Below, piece after piece: positions 8,113 through 16,449 of a DNA stretch of 64,000 nucleotides; the first letter of the stretch is position 1; the number at the start of each line of letters is the position of its first letter. Under the pieces are notes generated by a model. That model had not been told where the DNA came from, did no database searches, and saw nothing but the letters and a program-made list of their open reading frames with translations. The DNA is from an uncultured Desulfosarcina sp. (GTDB lineage: Bacteria; Desulfobacterota; Desulfobacteria; Desulfobacterales; Desulfosarcinaceae): assembly GCF_963668215.1 (NCBI RefSeq), contig NZ_OY764190.1:3844001-3908000 (forward strand), in the 5' to 3' direction. Both the position numbers and the translations under genes were made by a program.

Positions 8113-9156
8113 GTGGCCATGATCGAAGAGATGAAAACGACCTTTTCGCTGTCGTATGCCTGCCTGGCAAAGCAGGCGGGGCTGAGCTACCGTACGCTGA
8201 TGCGGTGGAAAGATCGCTTTGCCAACGGCATGCCTGCCGTGGGAAAGCGCGGACCGAAGAAGGTGCGGCCGTTGAATCTGAACGAGCTGAAAGCCAAGAT
8301 CCGGGACCTGGATCATGGTCCCAAACGCAGCCATGGCACCGGCAAACTTCACAGCACTTTCGGCGAGTCCATATCCCGCAGGGAATTGAACGCGCTGGTT
8401 ATCGAGGCACGCAACGAAAGCAAGCACCGTCGGAAAGCCGAAACGTGTTGTGTCAGCTGGCTTCGGCCAAACCTGGCCTGGGCCGTGGACGATTGCCAAA
8501 AGAGCGATACGGCCTCGGGAAAGCTCCACCTGCACAACCTGACGGACCTTTGTTCGCGCTACAAGCTACCGCCGATCGCCTCGGGAAGTCTGCCCTGCGG
8601 CGAAGAGGTGGCCGGCCATCTGGCATATTTGTTCGACCGCTTCGGTCCACCGCTATTTTGCAAGCGAGACAACGGGAGCAATCTGAACCATACCACCGTA
8701 AACGAAGCGCTGGAAAATGCCTGGGTGATCCCGATAAACAATCCGCCGAAAACGCCTTCGTACAATGGGGCGATCGAGCGAACCCAAAGGGAGTTCAAAG
8801 AATTTTTAAAACGCTGGCAGTGGAAGGCCACGACATTGGAATCATCTTTTTTGCTGTCTGAAACCGCAGCCCATGAGTTGAATCATACACAGCGCCGCTG
8901 CCTTGAAAATCACACAGCCTGCGGCACGTATTTTGGAGGTGATCGTATCCGCTACTCCAGACGTGAACGAAGAAGTATCTTCCGATGTATCCGGGAACTG
9001 GCAGCCAAGATTGCGGACCGGGCTGGCAGACCCCGAATCACAAACGTGGAATGGAGAATCGCGGCCAGGCAGTGGCTGTTGAAAAATGGCCTGATCAAAA
9101 TCGAGAAGGCGGGAAAAGTGCCACCCCATTTAAATCGAAATTTGTGCCATAATTAG
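8113..9156 (+). CDS. DDE recombinase 2 of the two-DDE element
   Basis: Up to 347 residues from GTG 8113, or ATG 8119. The N-terminal segment has an HTH (LAKQAGLSYRTLMRWKDRF) and the core has D126 (AWAVDDCQK), D186 (CKRDNGSN) and E222 (NGAIERTQ); 35 residues separate the last two, the classic D(35)E spacing. Homology to OrfB of IS3-like elements is likely. Upstream codons in this frame (ERIRQAV) also look coding, so the natural product may be a fusion with HTH protein B made by slippage on the A9 run at 8085-8093. The stop codon lies just beyond the right terminal repeat. Confidence 0.75.
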   Translation: MAMIEEMKTTFSLSYACLAKQAGLSYRTLMRWKDRFANGMPAVGKRGPKKVRPLNLNELKAKIRDLDHGPKRSHGTGKLHSTFGESISRRELNALVIEARNESKHRRKAETCCVSWLRPNLAWAVDDCQKSDTASGKLHLHNLTDLCSRYKLPPIASGSLPCGEEVAGHLAYLFDRFGPPLFCKRDNGSNLNHTTVNEALENAWVIPINNPPKTPSYNGAIERTQREFKEFLKRWQWKATTLESSFLLSETAAHELNHTQRRCLENHTACGTYFGGDRIRYSRRERRSIFRCIRELAAKIADRAGRPRITNVEWRIAARQWLLKNGLIKIEKAGKVPPHLNRNLCHN

Positions 9157-9396
9157 CCGTGTCGCACAGGGGAAAGCCTCCTGACCGTCATGTGATCGAT
9201 GAATCTTTGCCGTAATACAGTGCTCATAATGCCTCCTTTGAAAATGGTAAGGAAAATAAAAATCCGACCGGCCTGATGACGCGATCGGATGGCATTATAA
9301 GCGATGTCGATAGAATCTATAGACTTGAATACAGAAAAGAAGGAGGATGCATCGCGGGTAGATGGTTCAGGAGAAGTACTTCCGCGAAGCGGTTTT
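9157..9396. other. Intergenic, no gene seen
   Basis: 240 bp between the right end of the two-DDE element and an attC-like site. No ORF with supporting features is visible. Confidence 0.4.
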
Positions 9397-9457
9397 GTTC
9401 AACGTGCTGCTGTGAGGCGCGCAGCAGTTTGCGCGTCCTTACCAGCAGATGGTTATG
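9397..9457 (-). repeat. Short attC-like site after the RHH gene
   Basis: On the minus strand the site runs from CATAACCATCTGCTGG to a GTTGAAC core, which fits GTTRRRY. The arms pair imperfectly over CTGCTG, AGG and CGCGC with asymmetric unpaired bases. Length, about 60 bp, and position downstream of a small leftward gene match a short integron attC. The polarity is the same as at 2378-2436. Confidence 0.5.
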
Positions 9458-9492
9458 AATAATTGTGTTAATTAATGAAAGCTTGGCATTCT

Positions 9493-9714
9493 TTATTCAT
9501 CTGCATGTGGTACGTAGTTTGTAATATTCCTAACAGGGCCTTCCCAGCCGACATATTCAGCCATAACCCTTCTTATTAAAGAAGAAACATTTTCGTCTTC
9601 TTTTAAAGCTATTTCTTTAATTCTAATCAGCAGAGCATTTGGAAAGTCAATTTTATGTGCACTTAAATGTGGGTTTTTCGGGCTTGGCATATTATTAATC
9701 TTCGTCCTCATCAA
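9493..9714 (-). CDS. Small putative ribbon-helix-helix protein
   Basis: Up to 73 residues, with the likely ATG at about 9711 (MRTKINN). The central ALLIRIKEIALKEDENVSSLI stretch has the strand-helix-helix spacing of CopG/Arc-type proteins, whose dimers bind DNA and often act as antitoxins. No toxin gene is adjacent. The gene is AT-rich and followed by an attC-like site, so it may be a cassette gene. The family assignment is tentative. Confidence 0.5.
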   Translation of the reverse strand: MMRTKINNMPSPKNPHLSAHKIDFPNALLIRIKEIALKEDENVSSLIRRVMAEYVGWEGPVRNITNYVPHADE

Positions 9715-9744
9715 TTAGCATTTCAGTTAAAGATTCGGCTATAG

Positions 9745-9748
9745 CTAG
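9745..9748. repeat. CTAG target duplication, left of ISNCY copy A
   Basis: CTAG abuts the TGTTCATCC end of the ISNCY-type element. An identical CTAG at 11591-11594 lies beyond the MITE, so the ISNCY-MITE pair is flanked as one unit. Confidence 0.6.
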
Positions 9749-11443
9749 TGTTCATCCGCGAAAATAACTAACTGGAATAAAAAAGAAAAGCGCATTTTAT
9801 GCTGGTATTTTCTCACTGTCTGTAGTATAAAGTATTTTGCCAAACACTTAAAAATACTACGTAAACAAGAAAAAGGGCCGACATAAAATGCGCGAGAAAC
9901 AACAAAAACAAATGCCGCTGATAAGTCTCCCCACGGGTCATCCCAGAGAAGTAGAACTGGAGATGATCAGCAAAATCCTGGACAAGACTCCTAACATTTA
10001 CGATCATGTTCTGCAAGACCTCAACGGTGGCCTCAAGATAGAACGTCAACGAACCGGGGCCAACGGTATGAGTGCCGAGCAGGTGACCCGCGCCGCGATT
10101 GTGATGAAGCTTTTCAACTTCACCTATGAAGACCTCGCCTTTCATATTTCCGATTCCAGATCGCTCAGACGGTTTTGCAGAATCGGTATTTTCGATAAGG
10201 GCTTCAAGAAATCCGCCCTGAATGAAAATATCAAAAGGATCTGCCCTGAGACCTGGGAGCTTATTTCCCTGGACCTGTTGGCATATGCGAAGGACAACAA
10301 CATCGAAAAAGGCAGAACGACCCGAGTCGATTGTACCGTCGTCGAGAGCAACATCCACCCTCCTTGCGATTCCATGCAGTTGTATGACGCTGTGCGCGTG
10401 CTCGCGCGGTTGTTGACTCAAGCCCGGGATGACTTCAAAATTAAAATCGTTTTCACGGATCATCGTCGCCGTGCAAAAAGGCGGATGACCGCCATCCAAT
10501 ACGCAAAAGGGAAAAAGCAACGACTGTCTCCGTATAAAGACCTGCTCAAGGTCACCCAAAAGTCCATCGGTTACGCGATCAAAGCCGAAGAAACGATAGG
10601 CGGAATCTGCACAACCAATTTTGAATTGCTTGGCTTATTGAACAGCATCAAACATTACAGCGATTTGGCCCGTCAGGTCTACGACCAGACCTATCGCCGG
10701 GTTATTCAAGGCGAAAGCGTATCGGCCGACCAGAAGGTATTCTCGATTTTCGAGGAACACACGGACATCATCATCAAAGACCGCCGGGATAACCATTATG
10801 GCCATAAGATTTGCCTGACCGGTGGAGCCTCGAACCTTATCCTCGATTGTGTCGTTCTTGAGGGCAATCCCGCAGATAGCACACTGGTTGAACAGATGCT
10901 GGATCGCCAGAAATCGGCTTACGGACGCTACCCGCTGAAAGTTGCCCTGGACGGTGGCTTTGCATCCAAAGGCAATCTGAACACGGCCAAGGCCAAAGGC
11001 GTCAAAGATGTCTGCTTTGCCAAAAAACGGGGTCTTGAAGAGATTGACATGTGTCGCAGTCACTATGTTTACAAAAAGCTCAGACAGTTCCGTGCCGGTA
11101 TCGAATCGGGCATATCCTGGCTCAAACGCAGTTTCGGCTTGACCCGGTGCACGTGGAAAGGTTTTCGTTCTTTTAAAAGCTACGTGCTTTCGTCGGTGGT
11201 CGCGGCCAACCTGCTGACGATCGCTCGAAAGCAATTGGCTCCTGCTGGATAACCTCACAACCTGAGAAAATTCAGTTACTGAAATCCAGAGAGCAGGTGC
11301 GTCCGGAGGCGTGCTTTTTTAGAGTATTTACCCATATCCTTGTCGGGCTTTCAATGTGCCGTGTCTTGGAGGATTCTATTCCTCACGTTACCCGATTTTT
11401 ACTTCTCGACGCACTGCTTAAACCTGCAATTTATGGACGGACA
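9749..11443 (+). mobile_element. ISNCY-type element, copy A
   Basis: 1695 bp. The left end is TGTTCATCCGCGAAAAT and the right end, read inward, is TGTCCGTCCATAAATTG, giving short imperfect terminal repeats. It is followed by CTAATTAG and a 139-bp palindromic MITE. Removing the IS21 insertion and its 6-bp duplication from copy B (45461-49374) leaves exactly the same length. Confidence 0.8.
9888..11252 (+). CDS. ISNCY-type transposase
   Basis: 454 residues. The N-terminal part has TGANGMSAEQVTRAAIVMK and the YEDLAFHISDSRSLRRFCR region typical of the DDE_Tnp_1 transposases annotated as ISNCY or IS1182-like. Candidate catalytic residues are D in RVDCTVVESN, D in KVALDGGFASKGN and E in GIESGISWLKR. 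It mobilises the 1.7-kb element and could act on the adjacent MITE, which shares TGTTCATCC ends. Copy B is identical apart from a K-to-E change but is split by IS21. Confidence 0.88.
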   Translation: MREKQQKQMPLISLPTGHPREVELEMISKILDKTPNIYDHVLQDLNGGLKIERQRTGANGMSAEQVTRAAIVMKLFNFTYEDLAFHISDSRSLRRFCRIGIFDKGFKKSALNENIKRICPETWELISLDLLAYAKDNNIEKGRTTRVDCTVVESNIHPPCDSMQLYDAVRVLARLLTQARDDFKIKIVFTDHRRRAKRRMTAIQYAKGKKQRLSPYKDLLKVTQKSIGYAIKAEETIGGICTTNFELLGLLNSIKHYSDLARQVYDQTYRRVIQGESVSADQKVFSIFEEHTDIIIKDRRDNHYGHKICLTGGASNLILDCVVLEGNPADSTLVEQMLDRQKSAYGRYPLKVALDGGFASKGNLNTAKAKGVKDVCFAKKRGLEEIDMCRSHYVYKKLRQFRAGIESGISWLKRSFGLTRCTWKGFRSFKSYVLSSVVAANLLTIARKQLAPAG

Positions 11444-11451
11444 CTAATTAG

Positions 11452-11590
11452 TGTTCATCCAGAAATAGGCAAATTTGGTTGAGATCGAGGCGCACGAAAA
11501 ATTTTACCGCAGACATATGGTTGATATTTCGAGGATAAAATTTTTCGCGCAACAAAGATATCGGGCAAATTGGCCATTTCTGGATGAACA
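11452..11590. mobile_element. 139-bp palindromic MITE, copy A
   Basis: Almost the whole element is an imperfect inverted repeat. Both ends read TGTTCATCCAGAAAT inward and the arms converge on ACATATGG near the centre. It has no coding capacity. Its ends match the first nine bases of the ISNCY element, so it is probably mobilised in trans by that transposase. CTAATTAG lies on the left and CTAG on the right. Confidence 0.75.
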
Positions 11591-11625
11591 CTAGTTAACG
11601 ACAACCGCAAGGCATCAGGATCGCT

Positions 11626-13194
11626 ATGCAACGCCCATCCAAATTCAGGCCGAACTTCATCCGGGATCTCGTGCTGGTCTCCCTGCTGCTGTCCGGTATG
11701 ATTGTCTCTGCGGTCGTCTTCCTCTCAGCCCGCGCTCGCGAAGAAATTTCTCAAAAATATATCGACAATGCCACCGCGAGTGCGGAGCATCAGTATACAG
11801 GCATGGCGGAAAATACGGAGCAGATCTTAGAACTGGCCGGAGACTGGATCGTTTCGGGCAGAATTTCATCGACGTCAGGCAAGGAGATGAACGTGCTGCT
11901 GTTTCCCCTGTTAAATCGTAACCACCATATATCCGGCATCTCGGTGGCCGGCACCGAGGGTAAAAGCTGCTATCTGACGATCCATGGCGACGGCTTCATG
12001 ACGCGCGAGATGGTGGACACCGAAAAAGGGCGCGTTGCCGTCAGACGCTTTTGGGATGCCGAACAGAAACTGGTCTCCGAAGAAAAACGGCCCTCTTCCT
12101 ATGATCCGCGCAGCCGGCCCTGGTTTTCCCCGGCCTTGGCCGACAAAGGGATTTTCTGGACACCGCCCTATGTTTTTTTCGAATACAAGGCTGTGGGCAT
12201 CACCGCCGCCATCGGACGGCAATCCAATACCGACAGCGGTCAAATCGTGGTGGCGTTCGACATTTTAATGGACGATCTCTTTCGTAAAATCCAGGGCATG
12301 GCACCGAGTGCCAACAGCCGCGTTTTCATCTTCCGAAACGACGCCCGGATCTATCTGCCGGGTGATGCCGAAGCATCGTCTGACTTCCGTGCCATGGTGG
12401 ATATCGATGATCCCCTGATCCGAAAAACGGTTGCGTCGTGGGAGAAAGGTCATCTGCCAGATGACAAAGCGTTTGCGGTCAATCACGATGGCCAGACATG
12501 GTGGTGCGGATTCCGGCCGATGGCAGCTGCCAACCGCCATGTATGGGTGGGAGTCATGGTGCCCGAGTCGGACATCATGGGGCGGGTCGTCCAGCGCAGA
12601 AAGGGTCTGTGGGCCTTGGGTGGCTTCGTCCTGCTGTTGACCGGTGGGCTGACCTTTCTCATGCTGCGCCGCTACGGCCGTTCGGTTGACATGCGTGAAG
12701 ACGGCTTCGACAGCCGCAACCCTGAAAAAAGCGTTATGGACCTGGTGTCCAAAGGCGAGGGCCGGACCGTCGAGTTCAAATCCACCATGCGGCTGAATCT
12801 GCATACCCGGAAACCGGGCAAGGAAATCGAACTTGCCTGGCTCAAGGCCCTGGTGGCCTTCATGAACACCGACGGGGGCACCCTGCTGCTGGGCGTGTCG
12901 GACGACGGAACGGTCACAGGTCTCGAGGCCGACGCGTTTGCCAGCGACGACAAGTGCCGGCTGCACTTCAAAAACCTCGTCAACCAGCATATCGGCGCCG
13001 AGTTTTCCAAATACCTTCGGCTGCACCTTCTCACCGTGGACGCAAAAAAAGTCGGCGTCGTCGCCTGCCGCCGCTCCAGCGAACCGGCCTACCTGAAAAC
13101 AGCGAAATCGGAGGAATATTATATCCGCAGCGGTCTCTCCAGCGACGCCCTGCCGGTCAGCAAGGTGGTGGCCTTAATCCAAACCAGGAAATAA
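11626..13194 (+). CDS. Membrane sensor: Cache domain - TM - AlbA_2 (Schlafen-type) domain
   Basis: 522 residues. One TM segment (about 13-33) leads into a periplasmic double-Cache region (about 38-320, with SYDPRSRPWF and FFEYKAVGITAAIG), which binds small ligands in chemoreceptors and kinases. A second TM (about 328-348) precedes a cytosolic AlbA_2 domain (about 370-515, with GEGRTVEFKST, AFMNTDGGTLLLGVSDDG and YYIRSGLSS). AlbA_2 is a putative nucleic-acid-binding domain usually found in soluble regulators and Schlafen-like proteins. Neither kinase, HAMP nor GGDEF output is present, so signalling may act directly on DNA or RNA. No obvious partner gene is adjacent. Confidence 0.8.
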   Translation: MQRPSKFRPNFIRDLVLVSLLLSGMIVSAVVFLSARAREEISQKYIDNATASAEHQYTGMAENTEQILELAGDWIVSGRISSTSGKEMNVLLFPLLNRNHHISGISVAGTEGKSCYLTIHGDGFMTREMVDTEKGRVAVRRFWDAEQKLVSEEKRPSSYDPRSRPWFSPALADKGIFWTPPYVFFEYKAVGITAAIGRQSNTDSGQIVVAFDILMDDLFRKIQGMAPSANSRVFIFRNDARIYLPGDAEASSDFRAMVDIDDPLIRKTVASWEKGHLPDDKAFAVNHDGQTWWCGFRPMAAANRHVWVGVMVPESDIMGRVVQRRKGLWALGGFVLLLTGGLTFLMLRRYGRSVDMREDGFDSRNPEKSVMDLVSKGEGRTVEFKSTMRLNLHTRKPGKEIELAWLKALVAFMNTDGGTLLLGVSDDGTVTGLEADAFASDDKCRLHFKNLVNQHIGAEFSKYLRLHLLTVDAKKVGVVACRRSSEPAYLKTAKSEEYYIRSGLSSDALPVSKVVALIQTRK

Positions 13195-13232
13195 AAAAAG
13201 TACTCATTGTAAATTCAATCAACAACCAAGCA

Positions 13233-14045
13233 TTACACACCCACCCCAAATAGTTGAGGCTCTTTTCGGGCACTGCAATTTTCATTCAGCCAGGTGGCAA
13301 TACTTTTCCACTTGCTGTCTTCCATAACCCTTGCGCCTTCGGGACAGCTTTTAATACAGGCACAGCAGCGAATGCACAGCTCGATTTCAGTTGCCACGCT
13401 CCCATTGATTGAAATGGCTGCAGTCGGACATACACTGGCACACGTCCCGCAAACGGTGCATGTGTCTTCAATAGTCACCGGTGCAACCGCCATGGGCCGT
13501 GCGCCGCCGGCTTCGTAGGGAAAATTTCCGGGAAGTTCCAAATCAATTTTAGCATCAGGCGATTCCAACGCTGCGATTTTATCTTTAATTCTTGCGCCAA
13601 AATCCATTGCTCTTTGAACATCCTGGCTATCCGGACGTCCATTGGCGATGGGGACATCCGCTGTTGCAAACGAGTGCTCCCCGATGAATGCGGCACCGGC
13701 AACCGGAGAAAAGCCCAACTCAATTGAAAGATTTTTAAGCTCCAGCAACGCATCTTCGAACTCCCGGTTCCCATATACAACGACGAGAACCGCTAACGTG
13801 TTTGTTGCCTTGAGGTTGTTGAGTCGCTTGATTGCATCAACCGGCAATCGACCACCGTAAACAGGCGCGCCTATAATTACGAGTTCATCCGCAAAAGGAG
13901 GGATGGCTTGCTGCGTTCCCTCCGGAAGGGTCAGATTAATCTGCTCGACACCTTCAACGCCGATTCCTTTGGCAATGCCTTCCAATACTTTTTGAGTGGT
14001 TCCAGTGGGTGAAAAATAGACCAGTTTTACCTGTTTGACTTCCAT
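13233..14045 (-). CDS. EFR1-type flavodoxin/ferredoxin fusion
   Basis: 270 residues. The N-terminal flavodoxin-like domain has the FMN phosphate loop SPTGTTQKV (about 12-20) and GAPVYGGRLP. The C-terminus holds two [4Fe-4S] motifs, CTVCGTCASVCP and CIRCCACIKSCP. It is a cytosolic electron carrier; EFR1 proteins are common in anaerobes. The ATG has an AGGAGGAAAC site. It faces the Cache-AlbA_2 gene convergently, with 38 bp between the stops. Its own upstream region is truncated by IS4 copy 1 at 14120. Confidence 0.85.
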   Translation of the reverse strand: MEVKQVKLVYFSPTGTTQKVLEGIAKGIGVEGVEQINLTLPEGTQQAIPPFADELVIIGAPVYGGRLPVDAIKRLNNLKATNTLAVLVVVYGNREFEDALLELKNLSIELGFSPVAGAAFIGEHSFATADVPIANGRPDSQDVQRAMDFGARIKDKIAALESPDAKIDLELPGNFPYEAGGARPMAVAPVTIEDTCTVCGTCASVCPTAAISINGSVATEIELCIRCCACIKSCPEGARVMEDSKWKSIATWLNENCSARKEPQLFGVGV

Positions 14046-14119
14046 TGTTTCCTCCTGCGCGGATCGGGTAAAAATTTTACAATTGTGCCGTCAAATATCC
14101 GGTTATTCCTGCCATGATT

Positions 14120-15422
14120 CAGTAATTTCCGGCTAAGTACTTGCATTAACGGTATGTAATTCTTGCTCTTTAAAATTTGAATCAGGGGGTTTGCCAAAAA
14201 CACCAGCGCGTAATTCATTCCGGATTTTTATGCGCAGTTGGCGGACTCTCTTGATGGAAACGCGCTCGTTAAATTGGCGATGGCAATAGATTGCCAGCAA
14301 CAAATAGGTGATCAGACCTGCCAGAATTTGCACCATCAAGCCATGCTCGCTCCTGGCGATGAGATGATACACTTTAAGGTGCCGTTTCCACCAAGCGAAA
14401 AAATTTTCGATATCCCATCGGAGCTTATAGGCAGTGGCGATTTGCTCGGCAGTTAAATCAAAACGATTCGTAGCGATCCAGTATTTAACGCGATCCACCT
14501 CGTAACCCACCAAACGAAGTGGGGTTTGTGTTTGATTGACTTCCGTGGTGCCCAGAACAACGATGGCATCAAAAAAAACGATACTATCAGAGGCAATGGG
14601 GTTTTGTTTAATGATCGTTTTCTTGGTGCTGGCTTTAATCCGGCACATAAACAGCTTTCCATCATTCTGCCATTGGTCAAAGCGTTGATGGCTTTGATAA
14701 CCCCGGTCCATCACACCGGTTTGACCGTCAGACAGGATCAAGCTGACGAAAGGTCTTTCAGCCCCGTTACCATCGGTAAGATAAAGCTTTCTTGGAATCG
14801 CCCGGTTCAGATCAAAACCGACGTGGACCTTCGCCTTCTTGGATTTTTTACGGTAGTCGGCCCAATGCATGGATAAGGTTGCATCGATGAGGGAACCGTC
14901 GATCCCCACCAGATCACCGAGTTCGGGATGTTGCTTGGGTAAAATCGAAGATGCCTGAGCTTGTAAGTTCTGATAGACATACATGAACTGTTCAAGTCCC
15001 CGGCTGTTGGTGGCCTCTGAGAAGCTGCTCTTTTTGATTCCGTTTTCTGGTGCGATGGCACTTTTGGCAAAATCATCTTCTTCAAGCACTTGCAGCAGGT
15101 GTTGAGCAGAATGGTGTTCTTCAAGATGAAAGTAAACCAGCGCGCGCAGATGTTCCTCAAAAGTCATCTGCAATGGTCGGTTTCCTTTGGAATCAAGAGC
15201 TGGCATCCGTGATGTTGCCTCAGTCGCTGGTTGAAAAAAAGAGAAAAACTCCAGGGCATTGAGCTTTTGGAAAGGGTCGAATGTGCGTGGCATGTATAAC
15301 CTCTTGATATAATAGGGTATACAAAACGCCGCCCATATTGACGACCCAATGTCAAGCAAAAATATCGTTTAACCTGCTGATTTTAAATTATTTTTATGCA
15401 ATTCCTTAACCGGATTTTACTG
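14120..15422 (-). mobile_element. IS4-family element, copy 1
   Basis: 1303 bp with terminal repeats CAGTAATTTCCGGCTAAG and CAGTAAAATCCGGTTAAG. It is flanked by a perfect 9-bp target duplication GCCATGATT (14111-14119 and 15423-15431). Two more copies lie at 27664-28966 and 61584-62886. Confidence 0.95.
14133..15293 (-). CDS. IS4-family transposase (copy 1)
   Basis: 386 residues from the ATG 15293 (MPRTFDPFQK), which follows an AAGAGGT site. DDE residues lie in VGIDGSLIDA, VMDRGYQSHQ and the IS4 signature YKLRWDIENFFAWWKRHLK (Y-x2-R-x3-E-x6-K). All three copies in the window have identical proteins, so transposition is recent. Confidence 0.93.
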   Translation of the reverse strand: MPRTFDPFQKLNALEFFSFFQPATEATSRMPALDSKGNRPLQMTFEEHLRALVYFHLEEHHSAQHLLQVLEEDDFAKSAIAPENGIKKSSFSEATNSRGLEQFMYVYQNLQAQASSILPKQHPELGDLVGIDGSLIDATLSMHWADYRKKSKKAKVHVGFDLNRAIPRKLYLTDGNGAERPFVSLILSDGQTGVMDRGYQSHQRFDQWQNDGKLFMCRIKASTKKTIIKQNPIASDSIVFFDAIVVLGTTEVNQTQTPLRLVGYEVDRVKYWIATNRFDLTAEQIATAYKLRWDIENFFAWWKRHLKVYHLIARSEHGLMVQILAGLITYLLLAIYCHRQFNERVSIKRVRQLRIKIRNELRAGVFGKPPDSNFKEQELHTVNAST

Positions 15423-15550
15423 GCCATGATTACCTTTTTCATGCTTATCCTCGCCTCTCCTATGGAAATTGAATATCCAATTCCTTGCCGATCAACAACG
15501 ATAATTTTAAAAAGGAGCGTCTATACTTGGCTGCTCGGCTCCCGTGGCTC

Positions 15551-16408
15551 TTAATGCCCAACCAATCTCTTCCATGACGGGATTTGGAATACGCAGTCGT
15601 CAGCCTCCTCCTCCATAAGATCAAAAAGCGGTTTTGGCAAAGTAAGTGTCAGGATGTCATCGCGGAACCGCTTTTTCATGACTTCTCTGCCATCTACGCC
15701 CAACATGCCCATGACCGCCCTGGGAGCAACGAAATCGGCCTGGGCATAGGCGAAAGCTGTAATACTGTTGCAGTCCGCACCCTGGGGCACTTGAACAGGA
15801 TCGGTCCCCTTCATAACCGATCCTGCAAGCGTGACCAGACCGGCAAGCTCCATCGGGTTCACCGGGAAAATGACGGTGCGGATGTTCTCGGTAGATTCGG
15901 TGCGGCTCAGAGGCTTGAACAGCACATACTCGTAAGGAATGTCGTAGCGGGGCAAACCATTTAGTATCCACTCCCTGGCCAGGTCGGCACTGCAGTGTCT
16001 TCGCTCGCCATATTCAAGCAAATCCCTCCAGCTCTTCGGCGCAGCGTCTATCTGTTCCAGGTATGCCTTTCGATTGCCGGTTGATTGGATTCCTTTGCTG
16101 AATACAGCAGCGTAGCGATCCAGTTGTTGATCCGAGGCATCAAAATCGACCCCCAACCCTAAGGCGGCACGACCGCCATTGCATGCAATCGTCTCTCGAT
16201 TGCCACCGGCAATTCTTCCGCGTCGGGCGGCCTCGGCAAAGAGATAAAGAATGCATCCGAATTTGCCCTTCTTATACTGAAACGCATCATCGGGAATTGT
16301 ATTGCTCCAGACGACTGCCACCGGCTCGAACTCAGGCCGAAGATTATTTACAATCTTACTTTCCATAAGACACCCCGCATTAGCGATTGTCCATTCGTGG
16401 ATAGGCAC
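15551..16408 (-). CDS. DUF169 family protein
   Basis: 285 residues, or 271 from the second ATG (16366, MESKIVNN), which fits the family start better. Features typical of DUF169: the N-terminal PVAVVWSNTIP region, the CILYLFAEAARRGR and NRETIACNGGRAALGLG segment with conserved cysteines, and RAVMGMLGVDGREVMKKRF near the end. The family is widespread in anaerobes and archaea; its biochemical role is unknown. It is the last gene of a leftward unit that probably starts at the sigma-54 promoter at 17798-17815. Confidence 0.82.
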   Translation of the reverse strand: MPIHEWTIANAGCLMESKIVNNLRPEFEPVAVVWSNTIPDDAFQYKKGKFGCILYLFAEAARRGRIAGGNRETIACNGGRAALGLGVDFDASDQQLDRYAAVFSKGIQSTGNRKAYLEQIDAAPKSWRDLLEYGERRHCSADLAREWILNGLPRYDIPYEYVLFKPLSRTESTENIRTVIFPVNPMELAGLVTLAGSVMKGTDPVQVPQGADCNSITAFAYAQADFVAPRAVMGMLGVDGREVMKKRFRDDILTLTLPKPLFDLMEEEADDCVFQIPSWKRLVGH

Positions 16409-16449
16409 TAACGATAGACGATTTCTTGCGCTTTCATTCGATGCCGAAC

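Larger units (their letters stand above)
3992..9149 (+). mobile_element. Transposable element with two DDE recombinases (interrupted by IS21)
   Basis: Bounded by imperfect terminal inverted repeats. The left end starts TGGCACAACGAAATCGA and continues AAATAGGGTGACACT; the right end, read inward, is TGGCACAAATTTCGAT and continues AAATGGGGTGGCACT. Subtracting the nested IS21 and its 7-bp duplication leaves about 2.95 kb. Gene order inside is DDE recombinase 1, HTH protein A, HTH protein B, DDE recombinase 2, all rightward. I could not find a target-site duplication outside the ends. Two independent DDE catalytic domains in one IS-sized element is not an arrangement I can assign to a named IS family. 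Confidence 0.6.
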
